A stretch of DNA of 39,472 nucleotides from Porticoccaceae bacterium (GTDB lineage Bacteria > Pseudomonadota > Gammaproteobacteria > Pseudomonadales > Porticoccaceae): NCBI GenBank assembly GCA_018664075.1, contig JABJOY010000066.1:1-39472 (forward strand), written 5' to 3'. Under the pieces are notes generated by a model. That model saw only the letters and a list, made by a program, of their open reading frames with translations, was not told the origin of the DNA and did not search any database. The position numbers and the translations under genes are program-made. Shown here in pieces: positions 1 to 7,748 of this stretch (its first letter is position 1; every line of letters begins with the position of its first letter).

Positions 1-86
1 CCTCCTGTTTCTACTCAGTGCTGCGTGATGGCCAGTGGCAGGCCGTGGATGCTGTGATTAAAGACCCTAAGGAAATATACCAATGA
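1..86 (+). CDS. hisI: Phosphoribosyl-AMP cyclohydrolase HisI, C-terminal end only
   Basis: The window opens inside this gene. Reading from base 3 gives 27 codons starting [12 protein letters not shown] and ending before TGA at 84-86. The SCFY segment is the typical C-terminal signature of HisI, which opens the ring of phosphoribosyl-AMP in histidine biosynthesis. The stop overlaps the hisE start in an ATGA arrangement, so the two are translationally coupled, as in gammaproteobacteria where hisI and hisE are separate genes in front of tatABC. Most of the protein lies outside the window. Confidence 0.85.
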   Translation, partial: SCFYSVLRDGQWQAVDAVIKDPKEIYQ

Positions 87-424
87 GCGACGTCTTAACG
101 CAGCTAACCAGAGTATTGGACGCGCGCAAACAGGCGACTGCTGCGGATTCCTATGTGGCCAGCCTGCATGCCAAAGGGCTAAATAAAATTCTTGAGAAAG
201 TCGGTGAAGAATCCGTTGAAACAATTCTTGCGGCACGAGATGCCGAACAGAGCGGCAACAATGAAAAGTTGATCTATGAGACAGCAGATCTTTGGTTTCA
301 CAGCCTAGTGATGCTATCTCATTTGGGCGAGAACGCAGATGCGGTGCTTGCCGAACTTGAACGAAGATTTGATCTATCCGGCCTTGAAGAAAAGGCACAA
401 CGAACAACTGATGAGGAGAACTAA
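83..424 (+). CDS. hisE: Phosphoribosyl-ATP pyrophosphatase HisE
   Basis: This 113-residue protein removes pyrophosphate from phosphoribosyl-ATP, the second step of histidine biosynthesis, in the cytoplasm. It is all-alpha in character and carries the MazG-like metal-binding pattern: [13 protein letters not shown] around residues 39-51, then [13 protein letters not shown] around 66-78. Length fits a stand-alone HisE. The ATG overlaps the end of hisI by 4 bases and tatA follows after one base, so hisI-hisE-tatABC is probably a single transcript. That order is familiar from pseudomonads. Confidence 0.95.
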   Translation: MSDVLTQLTRVLDARKQATAADSYVASLHAKGLNKILEKVGEESVETILAARDAEQSGNNEKLIYETADLWFHSLVMLSHLGENADAVLAELERRFDLSGLEEKAQRTTDEEN

Positions 425-425
425 A

Positions 426-626
426 ATGGGTTTTGGTTGGCAGGAATTATTAATTATATTGGTTATCGTGGCATTGATCTTTGGCACTAAAAAATTGCGT
501 AACATTGGCTCAGATCTGGGTGGCGCAGTAAAGGGGTTTAAAGATAATGTCTCTTCAGATTCTGACAGCAAAGTAGAAGCAGATGAAACCAAAGGGGAAT
601 CAGAGAAAAAAGACTCTGCTGACTAA
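426..626 (+). CDS. tatA: Sec-independent translocase subunit TatA
   Basis: TatA polymerises to form the pore of the twin-arginine pathway, which exports folded proteins across the inner membrane. The 66-residue product has one N-terminal membrane helix (residues 6-20, [15 protein letters not shown]), the conserved FG hinge followed by [18 protein letters not shown] as amphipathic helix, and a charged, Asp/Glu/Lys-rich tail. I chose the ATG at 426 because a strong GAGGAG ribosome site lies 7 bases upstream and because the Tat family begins right before this helix; a longer in-frame reading from 339 has no support. tatB follows after 3 bases. Confidence 0.95.
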   Translation: MGFGWQELLIILVIVALIFGTKKLRNIGSDLGGAVKGFKDNVSSDSDSKVEADETKGESEKKDSAD

Positions 627-629
627 ACC

Positions 630-959
630 ATGTTTGATATAGGCTTTTCCGAACTACTGGTTATTGCAATCATCGCCTTGATTGTAATGGGCCCCGAGCG
701 ACTGCCTGAAACAGTACGCAGCATAGGCCTGTGGGTTGGCCGCATGAAACAGATGCTTGCCAATGCGCGCCAGGAACTTGAATCTGAAGTGGGTATGGAT
801 GAGATCCATCGCCAGTTGCGCAATGAAAAGATAATGCGCCAACTGGAAGACAGCAAGACCGAAGTTGAGGACACCTTGATTCAGGGTAAATCCAAGCTAA
901 AAAAAGCTGCAGCCGATATCAATCAGGCAGTAGATGAGTCTGGCGAAGGCAAGCTATGA
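630..959 (+). CDS. tatB: Sec-independent translocase subunit TatB
   Basis: TatB works with TatC as the receptor for twin-arginine signal peptides. The 109-residue sequence starts MFDIGFSELLVIAIIALIV, the usual membrane helix, followed by the hallmark GPERLPE hinge and a long charged amphipathic helix with coiled-coil character. It differs from TatA in the GPERLP motif and the longer helix. Its stop overlaps the tatC start by 4 bases (ATGA), consistent with coupled translation and equal supply of TatB and TatC. No clear Shine-Dalgarno sequence precedes it, so it may depend on ribosomes finishing tatA. Confidence 0.95.
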   Translation: MFDIGFSELLVIAIIALIVMGPERLPETVRSIGLWVGRMKQMLANARQELESEVGMDEIHRQLRNEKIMRQLEDSKTEVEDTLIQGKSKLKKAAADINQAVDESGEGKL

Positions 960-1690
960 GCGAGCAATCAGAAGACTTAACCAAACAACCCTTTATGGCT
1001 CATCTGATTGAGTTCCGCGACAGAGCCCTGCGCGCTCTGATCTCTATACTGATTATCTTTGCGGCGCTGTTTTCCTTTAGTCAGGAACTCTACCTCTATA
1101 TTTCCGAGCCTATCCGGGAGTACCTGCCCGCCAATACCAGCATGATTGCTACAGAGGTCGCCTCGCCTTTTTTGACTCCCTTTAAGCTGACTCTGGTGCT
1201 GTCATTGTTTGCAGCCATGCCCTACATCCTCTATCAAGTTTGGGCCTTTGTCGCACCCGGGCTGTATCAGCGCGAGAAAAAGATTGTTGTGCCCCTATTC
1301 TTCTCCAGTGTGTTTTTATTTTATGCCGGTATGGCCTTCGCTTATTACATCGTGTTTCCGCTGGTCTTTATGTTCTTTACTAGTATTGCTCCGGAAGGCA
1401 TTAGTGTTATGCCCGATATTCGCAGCTATCTGGATTTTGTTCTGAAGTTGTTTTTCGCTTTTGGACTTAGTTTTGAAATCCCAATAGCAGTTGTGATCCT
1501 GTCCTGGATGGGCGCAGTGGATCCAGATAATTTGGTAAAAAAACGGCCCTATGTTTTTGTGCTCTGCTTTATTCTGGGCATGCTGTTAACACCGCCGGAT
1601 ATTATTTCTCAAACATTACTGGCCATACCTATGTGGCTATTATTTGAGATTGGCATATTATTTGGCCGTCTGGTCAAGCCTGAAGACTAA
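956..1690 (+). CDS. tatC: Sec-independent translocase subunit TatC
   Basis: TatC is the polytopic membrane core that binds twin-arginine signal peptides. The 244-residue product has the expected cytoplasmic N-terminus (FMAHLIEFRDRALRAL, about residues 13-28) and six hydrophobic segments. The family stretch FKLTLVLSLFAAMPYILYQV begins near residue 72 and leads into WAFVAPGLYQREKK; LTPPDIISQ, typical of the fifth-to-sixth helix loop, is near 211-219. Length is normal. It is the last gene of the hisI-hisE-tatABC run. No clear hairpin terminator is visible in the 75 bases between it and the convergent ychJ gene. Confidence 0.96.
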   Translation: MSEQSEDLTKQPFMAHLIEFRDRALRALISILIIFAALFSFSQELYLYISEPIREYLPANTSMIATEVASPFLTPFKLTLVLSLFAAMPYILYQVWAFVAPGLYQREKKIVVPLFFSSVFLFYAGMAFAYYIVFPLVFMFFTSIAPEGISVMPDIRSYLDFVLKLFFAFGLSFEIPIAVVILSWMGAVDPDNLVKKRPYVFVLCFILGMLLTPPDIISQTLLAIPMWLLFEIGILFGRLVKPED

Positions 1691-1765
1691 GCGGCAGATT
1701 TAAACGTCTCACCACCCTGCCACAAGTTGCGCCCTAGCGGAACAATTTTTCCCGATGTACTTTAT

Positions 1766-2161
1766 CTAGAGCTCGCTGCGTGACACTTCCCCGCCTACAT
1801 AGAACCAGCGCTGGCCCTGTAGAGTAAATACCGATTTCTCATGCATCTCCACAGGCCGGCTGTTATCGTTGTAGACCGCTTTAAATTCAACCCAACCGCT
1901 GTTGCCACTGACACCAGAATCTATGATCTGTAATCCGACCCATTCAGTGTCCGACCTCGACAGATCTTCAATTGAGAGGTCTTTTGCCATAGGCGCAAAC
2001 CAGGTTTTAAGTAAATAATTGCCATAACCACCCAGGGAATAGGCACTGTATCTGGAGCGCATTAGTTGCTCCGGTGTTACCGCAGACCGAGACCCATTCA
2101 GCAGCGGCTCGCAGCATTCCGCAAATCGCTTCTGACTGCCACAAACGCAATCTTTTTTCAT
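1766..2161 (-). CDS. ychJ: YchJ-family SEC-C motif protein (UPF0225)
   Basis: The 131-residue product begins MKKDCVCGSQKRFAECCEP, a SEC-C zinc-binding motif with C5, C7 and the later CC pair, followed by the YchJ core (RSRYSAYSLGGYGNYLLKTW and a C-terminal NTF2-like beta region ending in WFYVGGE). The family is widespread in proteobacteria but its function is not firmly established. The frame stays open upstream to 2338, but that part runs over the start of yajQ and lacks the family sequence, so I use the ATG at 2161. It faces tatC and is divergent from yajQ, leaving 92 bases for both promoters. Confidence 0.9.
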   Translation of the reverse strand: MKKDCVCGSQKRFAECCEPLLNGSRSAVTPEQLMRSRYSAYSLGGYGNYLLKTWFAPMAKDLSIEDLSRSDTEWVGLQIIDSGVSGNSGWVEFKAVYNDNSRPVEMHEKSVFTLQGQRWFYVGGEVSRSEL

Positions 2162-2253
2162 TGTTTGAATTACCCCATTTACACTATTCAGGCTGGCCTG
2201 TGATACACCGACTGGTTTAAAATCATAACTCATATCCAGTCGAGAGTCAGACC

Positions 2254-2739
2254 ATGCCAAGCGTAGATATTGTTTCTGAAGTTGATACCGCTGAGATACT
2301 AAACGCCACAGACAACGCTGAGCGAGAACTGTCGACAAGATTCGACTTTCGTGGCGTTGACGCCAGTATCAGCCTAGCCAATGACATAGTCACCATTAAA
2401 ACGGAAGCGGACTTCCAATGTCAGCAGTTATTGGATATTTTTCGCGCCCAGTTGATCAAGCGCAAGATTGATCCAAGAGTTATTGAGTGCAACGATGAAT
2501 CTGTGCATCGCGGCAAAACATTCTCGCTGGAGGTTAGCTTTAAACAGGGTATCAGTGCCGACATATGCAAAAAGATCGTCAAACTGATCAAAGATAAAAA
2601 ACTCAAGGTTCAGGCCGCAATCCAGGGTGACCAGGTGCGAGTTACCGGAAAGAAGCGCGATGACTTGCAGGCTGTGATGGCAATGGTTCGTGAAGCTGAC
2701 CTGGGGCAACCTTTTCAGTTTAAAAACTTCCGCGACTGA
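2254..2739 (+). CDS. yajQ: YajQ-family nucleotide-binding protein
   Basis: YajQ (UPF0234) is a 161-residue double ferredoxin-like fold protein that binds nucleotides; homologues in Xanthomonas and Pseudomonas have been reported as cyclic-di-GMP effectors. Visible family features are [11 protein letters not shown] at the N-terminus, [12 protein letters not shown] near residues 25-36, and the C-terminal block [20 protein letters not shown] followed by the almost invariant [12 protein letters not shown] ending. Length is exactly typical. It is a single gene on the + strand, converging with msrB: an imperfect dyad at 2734-2748 covers both stop codons. Its role in this organism cannot be read from context. 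Confidence 0.95.
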   Translation: MPSVDIVSEVDTAEILNATDNAERELSTRFDFRGVDASISLANDIVTIKTEADFQCQQLLDIFRAQLIKRKIDPRVIECNDESVHRGKTFSLEVSFKQGISADICKKIVKLIKDKKLKVQAAIQGDQVRVTGKKRDDLQAVMAMVREADLGQPFQFKNFRD

Positions 2740-2742
2740 CCA

Positions 2743-3111
2743 TCAGTCAGCGGCGACAAAGACCATAGAGATACTGTTGACACAGTGACGGATGTTTTTG
2801 TCGGTAAAACCTTCACCCTCAAACACATGGCCGAGATGGCCACCGCAATTGGCACAGACAATTTCCACTCGCCGACCGTCGGCATCAGGCTCACGGCGCA
2901 CCGCATTGTCAATCTCATCATCAAAACTCGGCCAGCCGCAATGCGAGGGGAATTTATGTTCCGAGCGGTACAGGGGAGCATCACATTGTTTGCACTGATA
3001 CAGCCCCTCAGCTTTGTTATCTGTGTACTCACCAACAAAAGGCGCCTCAGTCCCCTTCTGCTGAATAACATATTTTTCTTGCGCGGTTAGTTCGTTATAG
3101 CTGTCTGTCAT
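2743..3111 (-). CDS. msrB: Peptide-methionine (R)-S-oxide reductase MsrB
   Basis: MsrB repairs the R form of methionine sulfoxide in oxidised proteins, using thioredoxin. In this 122-residue protein the two structural zinc CxxC pairs (C40/C43 and C86/C89), the HCGWPSF block with a likely resolving Cys58, and the catalytic Cys110 in RHCVNS are all present, so it should be active and use cysteine rather than selenocysteine. I use the ATG at 3111, which has an AGGA ribosome site 9 bases upstream, instead of a TTG at 3120. It lies only 11 bases downstream of the thiamine-kinase-like gene on the same strand and could be read through from the thiamine operon. Confidence 0.95.
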   Translation of the reverse strand: MTDSYNELTAQEKYVIQQKGTEAPFVGEYTDNKAEGLYQCKQCDAPLYRSEHKFPSHCGWPSFDDEIDNAVRREPDADGRRVEIVCANCGGHLGHVFEGEGFTDKNIRHCVNSISMVFVAAD

Positions 3112-3122
3112 ACTGATCAATC

Positions 3123-3905
3123 CTATAGTTGTACTGCCAACCAGAGCTTATCCATCGCCTGTTTGACTTTAAATAATGAGCGCATAGCCCCTTCCTGCTG
3201 GCCAGTTAAACCATAGTCGCCATCGTACAGACGGATAAAATCAAGTCTTGGATGACCCAGCGCGGCATACTCCCAATCAATAATAAACAAACCACGCTCA
3301 TTGAGGATAATATTTTCCGGCACCATATCATGATGGCAAATTACCGGCTCCCATTCCTCAGTATCAACCTCCAGCGCCGCCGCCTCTATCTGCTCCTTAA
3401 CCGATAAAGAAACAATGTCACCATTGAGATGAGCAAAGTAATTCTGACAGTATTCGAGATAGTTGCGGGGAATACCATCGGGCATTTTTACCGACTGCAC
3501 CAGCCGAAGTGCCGCAGAGAGCGATTCCATAATATGGGTATTTTTCAAGCTTTTGCTATTGAGACAATCACCCTCAATAAATTCGCTAACCAGAACCTCA
3601 GCATCGATAAAGTAGACTTTAGGAACCAGGCCAGTTGACTGCAAAAGCCCGAGAATTCTCGCCTCACGCTGGCGGTCAATACCCAGTTTTGAACTGACCA
3701 GGGAGTTGATTCTGACCACCGCTTGAAAATCACCTGCAGCCACGAGAAAGGTTTTGTTGGTGCGGCCGCCGACCAATTCCCTGACAACCTCAGGCTGATA
3801 GTCAAGTTTTGACGTGGTTTGCCATTGCTGCCAGTTAAGCAGGGTTTTCTGCAAAAGCTGTTGGGTTTTGGTTGAGATAGACTTTTCTCCAGGCAAAGTA
3901 ACCAA
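3123..3905 (-). CDS. Thiamine-kinase-like aminoglycoside/choline phosphotransferase-fold enzyme
   Basis: This protein of up to 260 residues has the APH/choline kinase fold. Near residue 195 is the catalytic loop HHDMVPENIILN (catalytic Asp and metal-binding Asn), followed by IIDWEYAALGHP, whose DWE supplies the metal-binding Asp. Position as last gene of a TPP-riboswitch operon with a PnuC permease implies it phosphorylates imported thiamine to thiamine monophosphate, trapping it in the cell, like E. coli ThiK/YcfN; substrate is inferred. The start is uncertain: the longest frame begins with TTG at 3905 and would overlap the permease gene by 71 bases; no in-frame ATG lies in the first part and no strong ribosome site is seen. 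Confidence 0.8.
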   Translation of the reverse strand: MVTLPGEKSISTKTQQLLQKTLLNWQQWQTTSKLDYQPEVVRELVGGRTNKTFLVAAGDFQAVVRINSLVSSKLGIDRQREARILGLLQSTGLVPKVYFIDAEVLVSEFIEGDCLNSKSLKNTHIMESLSAALRLVQSVKMPDGIPRNYLEYCQNYFAHLNGDIVSLSVKEQIEAAALEVDTEEWEPVICHHDMVPENIILNERGLFIIDWEYAALGHPRLDFIRLYDGDYGLTGQQEGAMRSLFKVKQAMDKLWLAVQL

Positions 3906-4434
3906 CGACGGACAGCCCTAAGTATAACCCAAGCATTACCGCAGTTTGATAGAGCTCTCGATCGATAAACATAAATATTGAGACGGAGTTAATCACCATC
4001 CAGTACAACCAGTTTTCTAGCACTTTACGTGCCACCATCAAGGTCGTCATGACACTGGCCCAGGTGGTAAATGAGTCCAGATAGGGCAATTTAGCATCTG
4101 TGTTGGCATCAAGAAGATAGCCGGATAGCAATGTCCCGGCAAGAATCAGCAACAGTGCAATGACATGCTGCTCAAAGCCCCAGCGGCAGATAGCACGGCC
4201 AGCACCGCTGGTCCCACCATGCCGCCATTGGTACCAACCGTACACCGCCATCGCCATATAATAAACATTTAAGGCAGATTCCATATACAGGCTAACATCA
4301 CCAAATATATACACATAGATAGCGGTACTTAAAAAGGCACAGTACCAACACAGGCTATTCTCTTTCACCGCTAAAAGCAGGTAGGCGATAGCCAAAACTA
4401 CCGCCACTGTTTCAAGATCAAAAAAACTAAACAC
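3835..4434 (-). CDS. pnuC: PnuC-family vitamin permease, probable thiamine transporter (PnuT type)
   Basis: The 199-residue product is a polytopic inner-membrane protein with about seven hydrophobic helices. The pattern YYMAMAVYGWYQWRHG near residues 58-73 corresponds to the WGWxxW-type segment that lines the substrate path in PnuC proteins. PnuC transporters facilitate uptake of nicotinamide riboside, while the PnuT branch, known from TPP-riboswitch operons, carries thiamine. The riboswitch upstream and the kinase downstream point to thiamine here. Such carriers work by facilitated diffusion and need phosphorylation inside the cell for net uptake, matching the next gene. Translation starts with GTG at 4434, 3 bases after the previous stop. 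Confidence 0.88.
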   Translation of the reverse strand: MFSFFDLETVAVVLAIAYLLLAVKENSLCWYCAFLSTAIYVYIFGDVSLYMESALNVYYMAMAVYGWYQWRHGGTSGAGRAICRWGFEQHVIALLLILAGTLLSGYLLDANTDAKLPYLDSFTTWASVMTTLMVARKVLENWLYWMVINSVSIFMFIDRELYQTAVMLGLYLGLSVVGYFAWRKVYLNQNPTAFAENPA

Positions 4435-4437
4435 GAT

Positions 4438-4686
4438 TTATAGTGCCTCATATCCGGGAATAATTTTGGCTACATAAATCGCCATATCAAATTCCGCATA
4501 GCAGGCTGCAATCGTATCCTGAACTGCTCTCATCGCACAGACATAATCACCCTGCACCACTGTACTGGTTGGAAATGTGGTGACCTTGAGATTATCAAAT
4601 TTATTAATCTTCTCAATAAAGCCATCAATGGGAGAAATAAAATCCTCCCGGTTTGGGTACATGCTGATATCTATTGTTACTTGCAT
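4438..4686 (-). CDS. MTH1187/YkoF-type thiamine-binding protein
   Basis: An 82-residue single-domain protein beginning MQVTIDISMYPNREDFI and ending VAKIIPGYEAL. Size, the beta-alpha-beta pattern and the opening strand fit the Thiamine_BP family (MTH1187/YkoF-like, ferredoxin-like fold), members of which bind thiamine or its pyrimidine moiety. There is no signal peptide or lipobox, so it should be cytoplasmic rather than a periplasmic receptor. An AAGGA ribosome site sits 7 bases before the ATG. It lies between the receptor gene (27-base gap) and the permease gene (3-base gap), so it is part of the uptake module. Whether it buffers, delivers or senses thiamine is unknown. Confidence 0.8.
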   Translation of the reverse strand: MQVTIDISMYPNREDFISPIDGFIEKINKFDNLKVTTFPTSTVVQGDYVCAMRAVQDTIAACYAEFDMAIYVAKIIPGYEAL

Positions 4687-4713
4687 TGTATTTTCCTTGT
4701 TAGCAATCGACGG

Positions 4714-6807
4714 TTAAAAATCATATTTACCGCTTAAGCCGAATACTCTTGGCTCACCGAACTGATAATAGGGCTCTGTGATATATCCATTGCGCGGGTC
4801 ATTACCAAAGCTACCAAAGCCACGGACAACCACGTCTTCATCAGTCAGGTTGCGTCCCCATAGAGAAAGCTCCCAGTCGCCAGCGTCATAAACCATATTG
4901 GCATTGACCAGCTCATAGGCTTGAGTTTCCGTACTATGGCGGGATGACAGGAAGAACTCATCTTTACCCTCAACATCAACTGTGAGTGCCAGATTGTCGC
5001 TGAGCTGAACACTTGCGCCGAGAGAGAACTGGTAGGCTGGCGCATGGGCTTGTTCACGACTGTCCAATGTGTCGGAGAGCGGAGTGTCGTACTCAGTCTC
5101 CAGTAATCCAACTGAACCAAACAGCGCCAACGTATCTGACGCCAGATAGTTGAATTCCACTTCGATCCCATAGTTACTGCCTTCAGCAGAGTTGCCAAAA
5201 TAATCGGTGAAACTTACAGCATTGGTGTCTTCTATAGGCTGAACTAAAGATTGCTTAATTTGAATATCGTCCCGCAACTGGTAGAACAATGCCACCTGCG
5301 CCTGCAGAGACCCATCCAACCAGAGCCCTTTGATACCGGTTTCAAAATTCCACATTTGCTCAGTATCAAACTCACGGTCTGCGGCTGCCAGATCAGGATC
5401 ACTATTTACACCGCCGGCTTTATAACCACGAGAAATTAATCCGTACACCATGTAGTCAGCACTGGTTTGATACTGCATTGCAATACGTCCACCCCATAGA
5501 TCCTCATCCACATCATGAGCTACCAATTGACTGTCCGCATAATCTGCCTTGCGCTGTTCAATGCGCAAACCAGTGATCAGGGTAATTGCAGAGGAAAACT
5601 GGCTGTCGAGCTGGCCATAAATAGCCAGATTTCTGGTATTGAAGTCACTGGTGAAATCGCTGCCCGCGAAAGAGTATTGACGCAGGAGCTCTTCACCCTG
5701 ATCGCGCCAGTAAACACCCAGTACCCAATCAGTGCTGCCGGAAAAAACTTTACCGCCATCCTTGGATACCAACCGCACATCGATACTGGTATTTTTGCTG
5801 TCACGAATATAATTATCGACAGATGAGTAGCCGTCAAAAACACAGATAAAATCGACACAGATATCAGAATATGCCCAGTCTTCATCATAACCATATTCAA
5901 GGTTATTGTTGGCATAACTCAGGGTACTGGCAAGCTCGAAATTTTGATTGGCTTGCCAACTGCTCTGCAGAGCCACCGCTGTCCCCTCGTGGCGATCATG
6001 GCCCGGGTTATCAGATAAGGTGTGGCGAGTATTATCCAGGGAGAAAGCGTCGTAACCATTGTCAGCATCGACATGGAATACTGTCAGCTTGAGGTTAGTA
6101 TCCACACTGGCCTGCCAATCAAGGATAGAACGTATGCTTAACTCATCAATATTATCCGTATCATCACGATTCAAAAATTCATTTTCAATATAGCCATCGG
6201 CACTGTGTTTCTGTACCGCGAATCTATAGCCCAGCTCTTCATTGATTGCACCACCAATTCCAGCACTAATGGTCTGACTGTTGTACTCAGCCAGAGATAT
6301 CTCAAGACTACCCTCGGTCTGCTTGGATGGCTGAACCGCTTGCAGATTAATAAGCCCCGCCAGGGCATTGGCACCATGGAGCGTTCCCTGAGGACCGCGC
6401 AATATTTCCACCTGCTGAATATCCATAGTCGTAGCAGCACCAGCAATGCCTGTGAAATCAATCCCATCTACCAGAATCCCGACAGAGGGATTAATAGGCT
6501 CAACAAACTGGCTGCGTTCGCCAATACCGCGGATCTGAATAAAGCGACCCCGGGATGCTCCACTGGAGAAATTAACATTGGGGGCAAGATTGAGCAGTTG
6601 CTCTAAATGCCGAGCCTGGCGTTTCGCAATAGTTTGGCTATCAAGCACTGTGATACTGGCAGCCGACTCCAACAATTTGGTATCGCGAAAATCCGCACTG
6701 ACGACTATCTCATCAATCACATGATCAGCAGTGGCAACAGATGTAAATGAAAAGCTGGCCAGGACACAGAGCGCGGCCTGCAAAGTTTTGGTATTCAAGG
6801 TATTCAT
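4714..6807 (-). CDS. TonB-dependent outer-membrane receptor, probable thiamine (or precursor) uptake
   Basis: This 697-residue protein has a Sec signal peptide (cleavage near ATA at residues 26-28), a TonB-box-like DEIVVSA at about 31-37, a plug domain (LDSQTIAKRQARHLEQLLNL, later VEILRGPQGTLHGANALAGLINL) and a long beta-barrel ending in an aromatic residue (GLSGKYDF). Such receptors pull scarce nutrients across the outer membrane with energy from TonB-ExbBD. Substrate is inferred from the TPP riboswitch in its leader and from the thiamine-binding, permease and kinase genes behind it. A GAGG ribosome site lies 8 bases before the ATG. The barrel resembles the large CirA/FepA-like class, so vitamin specificity cannot be read from the protein alone. 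Confidence 0.88.
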   Translation of the reverse strand: MNTLNTKTLQAALCVLASFSFTSVATADHVIDEIVVSADFRDTKLLESAASITVLDSQTIAKRQARHLEQLLNLAPNVNFSSGASRGRFIQIRGIGERSQFVEPINPSVGILVDGIDFTGIAGAATTMDIQQVEILRGPQGTLHGANALAGLINLQAVQPSKQTEGSLEISLAEYNSQTISAGIGGAINEELGYRFAVQKHSADGYIENEFLNRDDTDNIDELSIRSILDWQASVDTNLKLTVFHVDADNGYDAFSLDNTRHTLSDNPGHDRHEGTAVALQSSWQANQNFELASTLSYANNNLEYGYDEDWAYSDICVDFICVFDGYSSVDNYIRDSKNTSIDVRLVSKDGGKVFSGSTDWVLGVYWRDQGEELLRQYSFAGSDFTSDFNTRNLAIYGQLDSQFSSAITLITGLRIEQRKADYADSQLVAHDVDEDLWGGRIAMQYQTSADYMVYGLISRGYKAGGVNSDPDLAAADREFDTEQMWNFETGIKGLWLDGSLQAQVALFYQLRDDIQIKQSLVQPIEDTNAVSFTDYFGNSAEGSNYGIEVEFNYLASDTLALFGSVGLLETEYDTPLSDTLDSREQAHAPAYQFSLGASVQLSDNLALTVDVEGKDEFFLSSRHSTETQAYELVNANMVYDAGDWELSLWGRNLTDEDVVVRGFGSFGNDPRNGYITEPYYQFGEPRVFGLSGKYDF

Positions 6808-6814
6808 ATAATGA

Positions 6815-6849
6815 GCCTCAGTAACAGTTAGTTAAGGAGACCCGGAGGC
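6815..6849 (-). promoter_or_regulatory. Possible ribosome-site-sequestering stem downstream of the riboswitch
   Basis: On the minus strand GCCTC (6849 to 6845) can pair perfectly with GAGGC (6819 to 6815), which contains the GAGG ribosome site of the TonB receptor gene. Such pairing would block translation when TPP is bound. The five-pair GC-rich stem with a 25-base loop is seen directly; its role and the alternative antisequestering structure are inferred. I see no U-tract terminator in this leader. Confidence 0.35.
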
Positions 6850-6880
6850 AAAAGACGGAGTGAAGGGCAAAAAACAAGTA

Positions 6881-6957
6881 GTCCTATCCCTACGCCGGCA
6901 TAATCCGGATCAGGTTCGAAGGGTACTTCTCAGGTCAACTAGACCGCCCCTTAGGAA
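6881..6957 (-). promoter_or_regulatory. TPP riboswitch (thi box)
   Basis: The minus strand shows the conserved TPP aptamer core in order: a GGGGCGG segment just after the 5' CCTA arm, CTGAGA (6933 to 6928), ACCC, GAACCTGATC (6917 to 6908), and ATGCCGGCGTAGGGA (6901 to 6887), closed by a CCTA/TAGG P1 stem (6955-6952 with 6886-6883). It binds thiamine pyrophosphate and reduces expression of the downstream genes. It lies 74 bases before the TonB receptor ATG, so the receptor, binding protein, permease and kinase genes form its regulon. Confidence 0.97.
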
Positions 6958-6965
6958 ACACAGTT

Positions 6966-6995
6966 ATGGTATCACCCGTCTGTTTGCAGGCGCAA
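6966..6995 (-). promoter_or_regulatory. Candidate sigma-70 promoter of the thiamine operon
   Basis: On the minus strand TTGCGC (6995 to 6990) is followed after 18 bases by TGA-TACCAT, an extended -10 type element (6971 to 6966). Transcription would begin a few bases downstream, immediately before the riboswitch P1 stem, which is where it is expected. Both boxes match the consensus only partly. Confidence 0.5.
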
Positions 6996-7020
6996 CAGGT
7001 GGAGGGAAATTTACAATGAT

Positions 7021-7689
7021 TTAGACCGTACAGGCAAGCATACGGCTAATTTGACACAGAGGTCGCCCTGACTCTTGCCGCAGGTTGGCAAATACCTGCT
7101 CGACCAGTTTTAGATCGCGCTGGGAATTGGCGCTGAATTTTTTCATCAAACCGTGATGAACTAGCGCGTCACAGACATCTGTCGTCAGCAGAAAGGTATC
7201 TTTGCCCATGCTACGCAGCATCATAGGTCCAGAGTTGCCACCCAACCTGCACCCCTGCTTCTTTAGTTCTAGCCACAGTGCGGTGATATTATCCTCCGGC
7301 CACTGGGCAATAAACTCACCAAAGCTGCCATGGGTTCTCTGCCTGTCTAGCACATAGGCTGCATTGTTGCGCACCGAAACAATCTTGGTAAAGTTGCGCA
7401 CAATTCTGCGGTCCTGAGCCAACTCCTCAAGTTTTTCATCACTGAAATAAGCTACTGCCATAGGATTAAATTGGACAAATACTTCTTCAAATCCCGGCCA
7501 TTTATTGTCGATAACCCGCCACACAAAACCGGCGCGGAAAACGCATCTTGCCATCATGGACAGATAGCGATCATCTGTTTGTGCGCTCAGCTGTTCTGAT
7601 TTTTTTGGTTGTGGCAGATAAGCTTCGAGCTCATCCGCTCCTCCGCGATTGGCTGCGGCCAAATTATAAAGTGCATCGAATGAAGTCAA
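7021..7689 (-). CDS. tag: DNA-3-methyladenine glycosylase I family protein
   Basis: A 222-residue protein of the Tag-like group (COG2818). Family features seen are ARCVFRAGFVWRVIDNKWPGFEEVF near residues 47-71, a metagenome-common variant of the CxFxAGxxW region, FNPMAVAYFSDEKLEEL, and the RRIVRNFTKIVSVRNNA stretch, the DNA-binding helical core. Tag enzymes excise 3-methyladenine from alkylated DNA. The N-terminal 40 residues are not part of the E. coli Tag pattern, and the E. coli zinc-site cysteine and histidine are not evident, so this belongs to the longer divergent subgroup and its substrate range is uncertain. No ATG is present; the start is TTG at 7689 with AAGGGA 10 bases upstream. 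Confidence 0.8.
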   Translation of the reverse strand: MTSFDALYNLAAANRGGADELEAYLPQPKKSEQLSAQTDDRYLSMMARCVFRAGFVWRVIDNKWPGFEEVFVQFNPMAVAYFSDEKLEELAQDRRIVRNFTKIVSVRNNAAYVLDRQRTHGSFGEFIAQWPEDNITALWLELKKQGCRLGGNSGPMMLRSMGKDTFLLTTDVCDALVHHGLMKKFSANSQRDLKLVEQVFANLRQESGRPLCQISRMLACTV

Positions 7690-7748
7690 TGGAAAACAGT
7701 CCCTTTTAAATTTTTTCTTATATGGATTATAGCGTTTGGACGGAAAAT

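Noticed and set aside
2162-2338. N-terminal extension of the YchJ-family frame
   Set aside because: It runs through the divergent promoter and into yajQ; the SEC-C motif that opens the family starts at the ATG at 2161.
2734-2748. GACTGA-CCA-TCAGTC dyad across the yajQ and msrB stops as terminator
   Set aside because: Short, without U tracts, and formed largely by coding sequence; too weak to call.
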